Source: Desulfosporosinus acididurans
Lineage (GTDB): Bacteria > Bacillota > Desulfitobacteriia > Desulfitobacteriales > Desulfitobacteriaceae
Direction: 5' to 3'
DNA length: 64,000 bases
NCBI RefSeq assembly: GCF_001029285.1
Contig: NZ_LDZY01000006.1
Coordinates: 186,001 to 250,000 of the forward strand
Every line of letters begins with the position of its first letter. Positions within the stretch are counted from its first letter, which is position 1. The position numbers and the translations under genes are program-made. This document shows positions 9,401 to 16,977 of this stretch, in pieces. The notes beneath the pieces are model-generated. The model had not been told where the DNA came from. It did no database searches and saw only the letters and a list, made by a program, of their open reading frames with translations.

Positions 9401-10124
9401 CTATCACCGTTATGCTGTTGGAAGTAACATTAGCAACATAGATTTTGTTGGTAGCCGGGTTTACTGCTACGGAACTGGGACTATCCCCTAAGGATATGGC
9501 TATACCTATAGTGTTGGTGGCTCCGTCTATCACCGTTATGCTGTTGGAACCAAGATTTGCAACATAGATTTTATTTGTGACTGTGTTTACGGATACGGAA
9601 CTGGGACTATCCCCTAAGGATATGGATGTGCCTATGGTGTTGGTTACACCGTCTATCACCGTTATACTGTTGGAAAGACCACTCGCAACATAGATTTTGT
9701 TGGTAACTGTGTTTACGGCCACCGCACTGGGACTATTCCCTAAGGATATGGCTGTACCTGTAGTGTTGGTGGCTCCGTCTATCACCGTTATGCTGTTGGA
9801 ACCAGGATTTGCAACATAGATTTTATTTGTGACTGTATTTACGGCCACTGAACAGGGAGTATTCCCTACGGATATAGCTTTGTCAATTGTATTAGTAGTG
9901 CCGTCTATCACCATTATGCTGTTAGATTCATAATTCGCAACATATATTTTATTAGTAACTGTGTTTACGGCCACCGAACAGGGATAATTCCCTACGGGTA
10001 CCACAGTGGCTGCGCTTACACGTTTTACATCTACTACCAACGTTGAAGTAATTATAATAAAAGTTAGTAATAGGAATAGCCATTTCTTCTTGAATATTAA
10101 TTTTAAAAATCCATTTCGTTTCAT
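6459..10124 (-). CDS. Large surface protein: YVTN-type beta-propeller plus CWB2 anchor
   Basis: A 1221-residue secreted protein. Residues 1-38 are a signal peptide with a long hydrophobic core. Residues about 41-587 are 13 tandem repeats of about 42 residues, each built on AVNxVTNKIYVANxxSNSITVIDGATN, the YVTN beta-propeller type. Two carboxypeptidase-regulatory/CnaB-like domains follow around residues 590-660 and 790-905 (e.g. GVILGIVTDGTNPVAAVNVS), with a GGGRSTPSGGG linker. The last 300 residues are three cell-wall-binding type 2 repeats (TRLAGQSRVDTALAIA, TRLGGTDRYETSAKIA, VRIAGTDRYETSLAVA). It presumably sits non-covalently in the wall and presents the propeller for binding. I chose the ATG at 10124 over the TTG at 10145 because GAGAGAG lies at proper spacing. 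Confidence 0.9.
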   Translation of the reverse strand: MKRNGFLKLIFKKKWLFLLLTFIIITSTLVVDVKRVSAATVVPVGNYPCSVAVNTVTNKIYVANYESNSIMVIDGTTNTIDKAISVGNTPCSVAVNTVTNKIYVANPGSNSITVIDGATNTTGTAISLGNSPSAVAVNTVTNKIYVASGLSNSITVIDGVTNTIGTSISLGDSPSSVSVNTVTNKIYVANLGSNSITVIDGATNTIGIAISLGDSPSSVAVNPATNKIYVANVTSNSITVIDGATNTIGGTISVGTLPIAVATDSVTNKIFVTNIASNNVTVIDGATNTTYGTIFAGNMPYAVAVNPDTNKIYVANASSNSITVIDGATNPNGCTAISVGMPGAVAANSVTNKIYVTNPRSNAVTVIDGATNSTGTAISVGNNPCSVAVNSATNKIYVANYNSNNVTVIDGSNNATSGTIFVGNNPSAVAVNSVTNKIYVTNAGTNSITVIDGVTNTIGATISLGRNPLAVAVNSVTNKIYVTCPDSHNVMVIDGSTNSIDSNTSVDSIPCAVAVNSVNNKVYVANAGSNSIRVIDGATNATDTYISVGGYPIGVDVDTVTNKIYVANLQSNSVTVINEPSPTGVILGIVTDGTNPVAAVNVSLTVNGSVYSAVTGADGVYCIQNVPIGTGYTITASKTGYNNGSTTANVTEDTTTLGVNITLNNTTSGGGRSTPSGGGTTTVTGSVIDDNGIQVSNVTATVTEDSNGNYTVSMNAAQAVTLQQPNGTMSPLNDLSKVTFVSAAGSSVRVSADGTINLTNLAKGTDNNFNITYDLGNGQTITIGAMEVKISSSGATSVTCTLIDPYGIIIDAATGKPIAGVNVTLYYADTDRNKANGETPDTVVPLPNIDGFKPNNNMNPQISDASGSYGFMVFPTTDYYIVATKDGYNNYTSPTISVEQDIVKWDFKMNQTTSGVTRLAGQSRVDTALAIAKANYTGKLSNVILATADNYPDALAGSVLAYKLNAPILLVGSSDTDQEKVLDYMKSNLDPAGGVYILGGTAVVSSSMEGKVTASGFANITRLGGTDRYETSAKIADKLKVKTGTPLVIAYGENYPDALTISSIAAEMQYPILLVQKNGLSDVVKNEIAAIKPSKVYIIGGERVISADVESQVAQMASIEKSNIVRIAGTDRYETSLAVAQYFNLLTGNVCIATGNNFPDALAGSVYAANHDAPIILADGNLSDQVINYLKATKLTGATLFGGEAVVSKDIEQQLGHLIGH
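8365..10004 (-). repeat. Thirteen tandem repeats of about 126 bp
   Basis: The propeller part of the surface-protein gene is a DNA-level tandem array. The unit on this strand starts near GGTAACCGTGTT variants and recurs every 123-129 bases, with segments such as AACATAGATTTTGTTGGT and ACCGTTATGCTGTTGGAA repeated nearly unchanged. Repeat identity is high enough for recombination-driven gain or loss of blades. Confidence 0.9.
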
Positions 10125-10847
10125 TTGGTTTACTCTCTCTTTCAAAAAATTAATTAAATAATAACTTCTTAATTTCTGAGCCAGTTTAAAAGCCTCCCGA
10201 GCCTTATTGTTTCAAGTCTACTATTCGGGTTCAGTATTATACTGTAGTCATTTCCTAAAACATCCTTAATCTACTAGTTTTCATCGATAACTATTTCTAT
10301 GAAATAGACCCAATTTCCTCTTTAATACACAAAATTTATCATAAAAGGAGTAATAATCCACTGTAAAATTTGTATAGTGATTATTACTCCTTTATAAACC
10401 CATTGAAAATTTTTTGTACCAATTTTATAAACTATTTCATCAAAATATATACAAAAAATTCTTGAGTTTAATCTCGTATTTATTGTTAACCTTAATTATC
10501 AAACCAACAATACTCTATATGTGGAAGTGAGACTAAGCTTTACAATGTTTTCACAATCAACTTAACATCAGATAATTTCCTTCTTGACAATACCAAGAAA
10601 GTATAGAAATTTTGGTTTGCTAAAGACCCAGATAACATGCAACCCCTTCTACGACTACCCTCTTTCTACCAGGCCGATGATTTTACACTTTCTAAAGTCC
10701 TTTACTAGATTTATCTCAACTTCCACTAATAGACAAACTAACGGGGTTATGAATTTTTTTATTCTTTAATTAAAATCTATTAGTATTTACAATAATAGCT
10801 TACCACCTGCGGGAATATCTTTTGGATTTTCATCATTTCATAGATTG
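10125..10847. other. Long intergenic region with a palindrome
   Basis: About 720 bases without a supportable gene between the surface-protein gene and the DUF2628 gene. It contains a long inverted repeat (separate entry at 10341-10397) and is otherwise very AT-rich. A short plus-strand reading frame near 10584-10769 has no clear ribosome binding site or family resemblance and was not accepted. Confidence 0.5.
10341..10397. repeat. Long inverted repeat
   Basis: AAAGGAGTAATAATC(C)ACT on the left and AGT(G)ATTATTACTCCTTT on the right form a near-perfect stem of about 20 bp around a 13-base AT-rich loop. It lies about 220 bases upstream of the surface-protein gene. It has no clear T-run for a terminator. 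It could be a transcript-processing hairpin, a regulator site or a miniature repeat. Confidence 0.7.
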
Positions 10848-11342
10848 TTATCTTAGGAATGACTTGATTTCTGTTACGAAAACTACTTCTACACATAACA
10901 ATAGTACTACTACTAGAACTCCTATCCAACTGGTTCCTCCCAAACGCATAATTTGTGATCTTTGTAAATCCGGATCAGAGGTTTTGGCCATAATCTGATT
11001 AAGCTTTTTCTTGGTGAAAATATAATAGAAGCGATTACCTTCAATGCACAAAACTGCAGCTAAGATTATTCCAATAAACTTATCAATATTAACCTTAGTA
11101 ATAAGGCTGATTATATCTATTAGGAAAAATCCCGTAAAACAGATGAATACATATCTATACATTTTTCTATAACCAAGCCAAAGTACACCTATTAGTAAAG
11201 CAGCCCAATTCCATGTTTTTCTTTTTTGGGTTTCACCAGAATCTAACAGGCTCCATTTTGCAAGATAATAGTCAGAATTTTTCTTTACAAAAAAGCGAAG
11301 TTCTTGCTCTCCTATTTCCTCGGTATTATGTAATTCGTCCAT
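10848..11342 (-). CDS. DUF2628-family membrane protein
   Basis: A 164-residue protein resembling the DUF2628 family, whose members have a short soluble N-terminus followed by transmembrane helices. The family-type start is visible as RFFVKKNSDYYLAKWSLLD, then KTWNWAALLIGVLWLGYRKMY and hydrophobic segments at about 66-85, 88-105 and 139-158. The role of the family is not established. It lies alone and AT-rich between a surface protein gene and an insertion-sequence remnant. No terminator is evident. Confidence 0.75.
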   Translation of the reverse strand: MDELHNTEEIGEQELRFFVKKNSDYYLAKWSLLDSGETQKRKTWNWAALLIGVLWLGYRKMYRYVFICFTGFFLIDIISLITKVNIDKFIGIILAAVLCIEGNRFYYIFTKKKLNQIMAKTSDPDLQRSQIMRLGGTSWIGVLVVVLLLCVEVVFVTEIKSFLR

Positions 11343-11629
11343 ATTTACCCCCTATTATACTCAAAATAAATATTTGTTGAGGTTTTCAACAGACCAAATA
11401 TTGCCGGAATTTGAAATTTATTATCTGTTAGCTCGGCACATTAATAATGCAAACATATAAATAGTAATTCAATAAAATAACAAGTATTCCTTCATTTAGG
11501 TCAAGAAGGCGATTGGTTTCATCGGATCACTAGAATTTATAGAGAAAAAGGATCAGCTTTTTGCCGATCCCTGCATACAACCAACTTCCAACTATAGACA
11601 TTTTTCTTTAGTTACCTTAACTGTCGGCC

Positions 11630-11906
11630 AAGTCGGAGGGATTGCTCACTCTTGTTCAACATAAAGCAATGTCAGCGATTCAAAAATGCAGAACATCACA
11701 GTTAGGCGGACATAAGGAGATTTGTGACAATTGTGGGCATACCCGAATTTCTTACAATTCTTGCCGCAACAGACATTGCCCTAAATGCCAAGCTCTTGCC
11801 AAAAAACGCTGGATCGAAAACCAGAAAAGTAATCTACTTAATGTTTCCGCATATTCATTGCATAGTACCAGGCGGCGGATTATCCTTATTATCCAAAGTT
11901 AAGTAA
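11630..11906 (+). pseudogene. Truncated IS91-family transposase
   Basis: The first 70 residues are the zinc-binding N-terminus typical of IS91/IS801 transposases: QHKAMSAIQKCRTSQLGGH, CDNCGHTRISYNSCRNRHCP and KCQALAKKRW, with four CxxC/CxxxxC-type cysteines. After LLNVSAY the sequence jumps, in a different frame, to HIHCIVPGGGLSLLSKVK, which belongs to the catalytic HUH region hundreds of residues further on. The central part and whole C-terminus are gone. This is a non-functional remnant marking past transposition. No element ends were recognised. Confidence 0.85.
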
Positions 11907-12608
11907 GTAGATTCTCCACCTGAACCTGCTGTTAAATTACTCAAGCTCTGATTCGAGTTTGAGCTTTTTTACGCCTGACTTCGGATAATTTGCTAGACAA
12001 AATCCCTATTGAAGTAAGGTGTTAATAAAATAACTGAAAAACAACATAATCATCTCATAAGATTCTCACAAAGTAAGAGGAATCTTGTCTAATTTAGATA
12101 AAAAAGCACTTCTGCATTTACAGCAGAAGGTTTTACTTTCCAATTACTTATTTAACTTATATTACCTAATAGACACAATGACCCTCCAACGTTGAACTTA
12201 AATCGGTGGGCCATTGCGTAGGTCTTATAATATAGTTTTGCTAATAAAAATTAATCATAAATATGGGAAAATAGCTACTCACATAATAAAGCAGCCTGTG
12301 GAAAGTAGCATAGGCCAAATTTAGGATAAATTAGGGTCGATTGGATTCTCAGAATATAGTTGGGGGCATACTGGAATCTCCATCATTGCCAGCCACCTTA
12401 CATAACTGCCTTTGGGAGCAATTATTAGGAGGTAATTAATGAGACTTTTCACGATTGTTGTAAAGAATGCCCTTTTCCCTAGATTTATTCCATTAAATAA
12501 AAGCAAAGCCGCTAAGTTTACTGCCTGAAAATTCTATTGCTTCCAGAGATATCCGCTTCTCGATAGCGAACACCTTAGCAAATCATCTTGCCGGTGTTGA
12601 AATGATAC
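11907..12608. other. Gene-poor stretch with two hairpins
   Basis: No supportable gene in about 700 bases. A stem AAGCTC...GAGCTT followed by six T lies at 11943-11971 on the plus strand, just after the transposase remnant. A second stem, CCTTCTGC...GCAGAAG, lies near 12108-12134 and is followed on the minus strand by TGCTTTTTT. Short protein-like stretches before 12622 could not be assigned to any family. Confidence 0.5.
12108..12134 (-). terminator. Candidate terminator
   Basis: On the minus strand CCTTCTGC, a 7-base loop and GCAGAAG are followed by TGCTTTTTT. It may end transcription coming from the azlCD operon about 475 bases upstream. That distance is large, so the assignment is tentative. 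Confidence 0.5.
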
Positions 12609-12941
12609 TTAAACGAAAATAGTTTGCACAAGTACCATGTAAATAACTGTACCTACTCCAATGCTCAGAAGCGTATTTTCCTTCCAATAATGAAGCGCAA
12701 CAATACAAATAATAGCTATAGCCTCTGGGAACCAATATGTAGGAGCTTTAAAACTCACGCTTTTAAGACAATAAATGACCAACAAGCCAATTACAGAATA
12801 GGGCAAGACTTGCCCAAGATAACTAATATATGAATTGGATTTAGTGCCTCGAAAAACTACAAACGGCAAAAACCTTGTGATCATGGTACCTATAGTCACC
12901 ATACAAATAATGATCAACGTTTGCATTGATGTTAAGGTCAT
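12609..12941 (-). CDS. azlD: AzlD-type branched-chain amino acid export subunit
   Basis: A 110-residue, four-helix membrane protein of the AzlD family. It is the small partner of AzlC in LIV-E-type exporters of branched-chain amino acids (and the analogue 4-azaleucine in Bacillus). Family features include GTMITRFLPFVVFRG near the N-terminus and the PYSVIGLLVIYCLKSV and EAIAIICIVALHYW hydrophobic blocks. Its ATG overlaps the azlC stop as ATGA, with GGGAGGG upstream, so the two are translationally coupled. Confidence 0.92.
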   Translation of the reverse strand: MTLTSMQTLIIICMVTIGTMITRFLPFVVFRGTKSNSYISYLGQVLPYSVIGLLVIYCLKSVSFKAPTYWFPEAIAIICIVALHYWKENTLLSIGVGTVIYMVLVQTIFV

Positions 12942-13663
12942 TGTGCCCTCCCCTCCATCAGTTCCTTTTTCGCGACGTATTGCTTTCGAGATAGTGTCAA
13001 TACCAGCAATATAGCAAGCATAGAAGGAATAATGAAATTACTTGGCCCGAAAGCAATCAGACAGATCACAGAACACAAAACACCGATGATGGCTGGTTTG
13101 TGTTCTTTCTGAGTTTTCCATTGCCCCACGAATATTACAACAAAAAGAGCAGTCAAAACAAAATCAAGACCCTTTGTATTAAAGCTAACCATAAAACCCA
13201 GTATCCCGCCAACAGCTGAGCCTAACACCCAATAGCAGTGGTCAAGCAGGGTAATAAAGAAATAAAACCAGTTCCGGTTTACGCCTGCGGGTGGCTTTGC
13301 CGAACAAGTAATCGAGAAAGTCTCATCTGTCAGACCAAAGATCAGATATGGTTTAAACTTACCGGTATCTTTGTACTTCTCCAGCATTGAAATACCGTAA
13401 AACAAATGTCGGGCATTAATCATCAACGTCATTAACAAGGCTAATAGCGGATTAAAAATTGATGTCAGAAAAGTAACAGCCAGGTATTGAGCAGAGCCTG
13501 CATAGGCAAGTAAACTCATCAAAACGGTCCAACCCATACCATACCCCTTACTACTCATTAAGATTCCATAGGCAATACCTAAAAAAATATACCCTGTAAA
13601 TACAGGAATAGTAGGCGGAAATGCAGCTTTTAAGGCTTTAATTTCTTCTTTCAATCTCGACAC
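12938..13663 (-). CDS. azlC: AzlC-type branched-chain amino acid exporter
   Basis: A 241-residue polytopic membrane protein of the AzlC/YgaZ family, the large subunit of a branched-chain amino acid exporter. The family pattern is clear: FPPTIPVFTGYIFLGIAYGI, the YAGSAQYLAVTFL block, and NARHLFYGISMLEKY followed by FGLTDETFSI. The GTG at 13663 has AGAAGG upstream. A TTG at 13654 with GAGGTG is an equally good alternative start. It lies between its likely regulator (Lrp) and azlD, giving the order lrp-azlC-azlD. Confidence 0.93.
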   Translation of the reverse strand: MSRLKEEIKALKAAFPPTIPVFTGYIFLGIAYGILMSSKGYGMGWTVLMSLLAYAGSAQYLAVTFLTSIFNPLLALLMTLMINARHLFYGISMLEKYKDTGKFKPYLIFGLTDETFSITCSAKPPAGVNRNWFYFFITLLDHCYWVLGSAVGGILGFMVSFNTKGLDFVLTALFVVIFVGQWKTQKEHKPAIIGVLCSVICLIAFGPSNFIIPSMLAILLVLTLSRKQYVAKKELMEGRAQ

Positions 13664-13667
13664 CTCA

Positions 13668-14141
13668 TTAACCTTCTTCTATTGGTACATAGACCGTTCG
13701 TTTTTCTATCCCCATAACCATGCTGGTTTCAACACGGCTGATTATTGTATTCTGCATCAAGGAATCAATGATAAAATCCCTGTAACTGTCCATATCTTTG
13801 GCTACGATTTTGAGCAAATAATCGTGACTGCCGGTAAGTGAATAACATTCCTGAACTTGCGGGAACCTTTTCACTTCTTCTAAAAAAGAATGAATTGTTT
13901 TTCTGTTAAGAGGTGAAAGGTTAACAAGAGCAAAGGCCAGGACTTCCATTCCTAATTTCTTCTCATCAACAATAGTGGCGAATTTTTTGATAATACCCGT
14001 TTCTACCAAGTTCTTTGTTCTTGCAAGGCAAGCTGAAGGTGAAAGCCCAATTTTCTTTGATAAGCTGAGGTTCGATATTGAAGCATCTTCCTGCAATTCT
14101 CTTAAGATTGCTTTGTCAATATCATCAAGTATAACTGCCAT
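13668..14141 (-). CDS. Lrp/AsnC-family transcriptional regulator
   Basis: A 157-residue feast/famine regulator. Residues 1-60 form the winged HTH (LDDIDKAILRELQEDASISN, then LSKKIGLSPSACLARTKNLVE). Residues 70-150 form the RAM ligand-binding domain (VQECYSLTGSHDYLLKIVAKD). By family, it binds amino acids such as leucine and controls transport genes. Its position five bases upstream of azlC, in the same direction, parallels the azlB-azlCD layout of Bacillus. It therefore probably controls the export operon and itself. Confidence 0.92.
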   Translation of the reverse strand: MAVILDDIDKAILRELQEDASISNLSLSKKIGLSPSACLARTKNLVETGIIKKFATIVDEKKLGMEVLAFALVNLSPLNRKTIHSFLEEVKRFPQVQECYSLTGSHDYLLKIVAKDMDSYRDFIIDSLMQNTIISRVETSMVMGIEKRTVYVPIEEG

Positions 14142-14463
14142 ATTACGTTCTCCTTTTCTGAAGAAATTATATTCTGTGCTATATCTATAGTATCATTCAA
14201 AATTTCCTAAGTAAATGGTTTTATAGAATAATATTCTTAATAACAAGCAAAGCGCAGAACGTTAGGCAAATTAACTGATTTTTGGTTACTCAGCAGCACA
14301 TCGATTTATAATATGAACATAAAAATTAATACCATCCTAACTCATATAAACTTTTAGCTTTAAGAAGAGCTTTAACCAATTCTGCGCGTGCAAAGTGAAC
14401 TCGTTCAGCTAAAGCTGAACATCGAGGCTTCGGTGGGGGACAACTGAGTATAGGAGGGTTTCA
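14142..14463. other. Divergent intergenic region
   Basis: Lies between lrp (minus) and the 14464 gene (plus). It holds an AT-rich promoter-like stretch next to lrp and the palindromic repeat at 14395-14435. Nothing else was recognised. Confidence 0.5.
14395..14435 (-). repeat. Palindromic repeat, copy A (IS200/IS605-end-like)
   Basis: On the minus strand this reads CACCGAAGCCTCGATGTTCA then GCTTTAGCTGAACGAGTTCAC. It contains the perfect palindrome GTTCAGCTTTAGCTGAAC (one central mismatch) and ends in GAGTTCAC. The plus-strand copy at 18028-18068 is almost identical, with three differences in 41 bases. The layout resembles the foldback right ends of IS200/IS605-family elements without their genes. 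That link is an inference. Confidence 0.75.
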
Positions 14464-15516
14464 ATGTCTGACGAAACAATTGGTCTGCTGTTGGCAATCA
14501 ACTCAGGTATACTGTCCGTAGTTGGTCTTATTACCATCTTTATATCTATGAACAGCCAGCACAGCGTACAGTATAGTCGTGAAATTCTCTGGGGCATTTT
14601 TACCTTGCCCTATAAAAAGAACCTGTTTCTTGATAAACAGGCTATCGGCCAGGAAGTCTTTCGGAAATTCATTTTGTATGAACAAATTATCAAGGACAAA
14701 AACGCCTTCTTAATAAAGATTATTACCTTTTCCCAAATGGTCTTAACCTTTTCAATAATAATCTGGACGACAATAGTGCTAAATCTTTTAATTAGAAATC
14801 CTTCTCTGGCGGACAAAATCATTCTACTCCTCGGTCTAAGTCTGGCCCTTTGTTTTATCTTTTATTTCATCCTTAAAATCTTGGGAGATTTAAAAAGTGT
14901 CAGTAAGGTCGGGCAGCTGCCGACAGTTGAAGAATTACTGAACGCTGACTTTCTTGCGAATAACTTGAATGTTATTACCCTCGCGGCTGTTTCAGCGCGC
15001 TTGAAAATCCTTGATTCTAACATTTACCTTGGTTTTCCAATTCCCTTTAAGAATCTGAGAGTTAAAATAGCACTCCAACAACCCCAAGAAAATGAAAACC
15101 ATGATCCAGCAAATTCAAATTTAAATCGGAGCAGCCAAACACTGACAGCTCAATTAAATAGCTTCAGAAAACTTGACCTTAACGACTTTAAATTGCTGGA
15201 TGATGATTATTGCTATTATTTAATGTCCGATCTCCATTCATTGGGAGTAAGCGGAACTAGTTTTTTGGTGACGGTTGATTTACTAAGCAGGCAAGGTCTA
15301 GTCGCTGCTGAGTTTTATTGTGAAAGCCTCACTAATAACCATCATAAATTAATCTTCCCCTATTCGTTTGTCGAACGATTCATTAATCGCCAAAGTGATT
15401 TAGATCCCTTCAGCCGATATCAAAAGAACCTCGAAAAGGCTGGCCCAGATCGCCCAGCAGAAAAAACAAATCTGGGACGGAGCCTCATAGAATTAATGGA
15501 CGCTGACCAATATTAA
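14464..15516 (+). CDS. Hypothetical membrane protein
   Basis: A 350-residue protein not matched to a known family. It has a hydrophobic N-terminal helix (about 8-28), two more helices (about 88-110 and 117-138) and a long soluble C-terminal half. The C-terminal half contains the acidic stretch LNDFKLLDDDYCYYLMSDLH and ends with a charged tail. AGGAGGG lies eight bases before the ATG. The gene is bracketed by repeat copy A (14395-14435, minus) and a partial plus-oriented copy after its stop (15524-15539). It precedes the UDP-galactopyranose mutase gene by 211 bases and may belong to the glycan locus, but nothing in the sequence shows a function. Confidence 0.75.
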   Translation: MSDETIGLLLAINSGILSVVGLITIFISMNSQHSVQYSREILWGIFTLPYKKNLFLDKQAIGQEVFRKFILYEQIIKDKNAFLIKIITFSQMVLTFSIIIWTTIVLNLLIRNPSLADKIILLLGLSLALCFIFYFILKILGDLKSVSKVGQLPTVEELLNADFLANNLNVITLAAVSARLKILDSNIYLGFPIPFKNLRVKIALQQPQENENHDPANSNLNRSSQTLTAQLNSFRKLDLNDFKLLDDDYCYYLMSDLHSLGVSGTSFLVTVDLLSRQGLVAAEFYCESLTNNHHKLIFPYSFVERFINRQSDLDPFSRYQKNLEKAGPDRPAEKTNLGRSLIELMDADQY

Positions 15517-15523
15517 ATAGTTT

Positions 15524-15539
15524 GCTGAACGAGTTTACA
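15524..15539 (+). repeat. Partial copy of the palindromic repeat
   Basis: GCTGAACGAGTTTACA matches the last 16 bases of copies A and B with one change. It is in the opposite orientation to copy A, so the 14464 gene lies between facing repeat ends. Confidence 0.5.
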
Positions 15540-15727
15540 TGAATTTAATTATTCTTTAAGGTGAAATTAAGTTTCGGTATATATAATACTGTTTGTGCCT
15601 AATTGATATTGGGGAATTTTCCCTAACTAATTGCAATAATTTCAGACCATGGTAATATGAAATAAATAAACATTACCGGGAACGCAAATACTATTAAAAA
15701 TACTTTAGAATGTAGGATAAAATCAAC

Positions 15728-16891
15728 ATGAACGACAAGAAACTATATGATTGCCTTGTGATCGGTTGTGGCATGGCAGGATCAGTTATTGCGCGGGAAT
15801 TGGCTGAACGAGCAGGTAAAAAAGTATTGATTCTGGAAATGCGCGGTCATATCGGCGGCAATACTTATGATTTTAAGGATAAAAACGGAATTCTTATCCA
15901 TGGATATGGTCCTCACATCTTTCATACAAACAGTAAACGAGTCTTTGATTATCTCTCACGTTTCACAACTTGGCGAAATTACTCCCACGAGGTAGTCGGC
16001 GATATCCACGGACAACTGCTGCCTATTCCTTTTAATCTCAATTCTCTCCATTTAGCCTATGAGCCAAGCAAAGCAGGGAGAATTGAGCAAAAGCTGATCG
16101 ACACCTTTGGGTTCGGCAGTAAGGTACCTATCTTGGATTTGCGGCAGCAACATGATCCTGAGCTTGTCGAAATCGCAGATTTCATCTACAAGAACGTCTT
16201 TTTGTATTACACCCAAAAGCAATGGGGGCTCGCTCCAGAGCAAATCGATTCCTTAGTTACAGCACGCGTGCCTGTGTTTATTTCTCATGACAACCGCTAC
16301 TTTCAAGATACTTATCAGGGTATCCCTGCTCAAAGCTATACCTCACTCTTTGCAGGCATGCTCGATCATCCTAATATTGAGCTTAGTCTTAATTCTGAAG
16401 CTCGCAAGCGGCTCCGTCTCGAATCCGGGAACGTATTCTTTGACGATAATCCTTTTAACGGGACAATCATCTACTCCGGACCGATCGACGAATTGTTTGA
16501 CTGCCGCTACGGACGCCTGCCCTACCGAACGTTAGATTTTGTTTTCGAGACGCATGAAATGACCTGGTACCAACCCAAAGGAACTGTAAATTATCCAGTT
16601 AATCAAGACTATACTCGTATTACGGAATTCAAGCACCTTACGGGGCAGGTTCTGAACGAGCGAACAACGATAGTCAAAGAATATCCCCGGGCATATACGG
16701 GAGCTGACAGCGAAACCCCCTATTACCCAATCCAAAATCCTGAAAATTTAACCCTCTATGAACGCTATCGAACGCTAATTGCTGAATTTCCGAATTTTCA
16801 TGTCTTAGGCAGACTTGCAGAGTACAAATACTATAACATGGACGCCATAGCTGCTAAAGCTTTGGAACTTGCAGATACCCTAATAGGTTGA
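15728..16891 (+). CDS. glf: UDP-galactopyranose mutase
   Basis: A 387-residue flavoenzyme that interconverts UDP-galactopyranose and UDP-galactofuranose, the donor for Galf-containing glycans. The N-terminal Rossmann motif is LVIGCGMAGSVIARELAE, followed by the FAD-binding EMRGHIGGNTYDF and the family block HIFHTNSKRVFDYLSRF. Conserved active-site regions include QWGL after YTQKQ, FDCRYGRLPYRTL, and the C-terminal FHVLGRLAEYKYYNMDA. Length is normal for bacterial Glf. It heads a plus-strand group with GT2, flippase-like and GT2 genes, so Galf is probably used by those transferases. Confidence 0.96.
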   Translation: MNDKKLYDCLVIGCGMAGSVIARELAERAGKKVLILEMRGHIGGNTYDFKDKNGILIHGYGPHIFHTNSKRVFDYLSRFTTWRNYSHEVVGDIHGQLLPIPFNLNSLHLAYEPSKAGRIEQKLIDTFGFGSKVPILDLRQQHDPELVEIADFIYKNVFLYYTQKQWGLAPEQIDSLVTARVPVFISHDNRYFQDTYQGIPAQSYTSLFAGMLDHPNIELSLNSEARKRLRLESGNVFFDDNPFNGTIIYSGPIDELFDCRYGRLPYRTLDFVFETHEMTWYQPKGTVNYPVNQDYTRITEFKHLTGQVLNERTTIVKEYPRAYTGADSETPYYPIQNPENLTLYERYRTLIAEFPNFHVLGRLAEYKYYNMDAIAAKALELADTLIG

Positions 16892-16907
16892 GGTATTGTA
16901 TGGAACT

Positions 16908-16931
16908 ACTCCCATTTGTAGAAATGGGAGT
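16908..16931 (+). repeat. Short hairpin repeat (IS605-like)
   Basis: ACTCCCATTTGTAGAAATGGGAGT is a perfect 10-bp stem between glf and the first GT2. Related stems occur at 30645-30669, 49588-49614 and 53849-53880. Confidence 0.6.
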
Positions 16932-16977
16932 CTTACGATTGGATTAACGCAAAACACTGCAGAACGGAGTATTTAGT

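Noticed and set aside
8365-10004. Possible CRISPR array because of regular repeats
   Set aside because: The period is about 126 bases, the repeats are coding and the whole unit is conserved. This is a propeller-repeat gene, not a repeat-spacer array.
10584-10769. 61-residue plus-strand ORF
   Set aside because: Atypical composition, no ribosome binding site and no neighbour context.
12321-12622. Short frames with protein-like stretches on both strands
   Set aside because: No ribosome binding site, no start in the more convincing plus-strand frame ending at 12622, and no family resemblance. Reported only as part of a gene-poor region.
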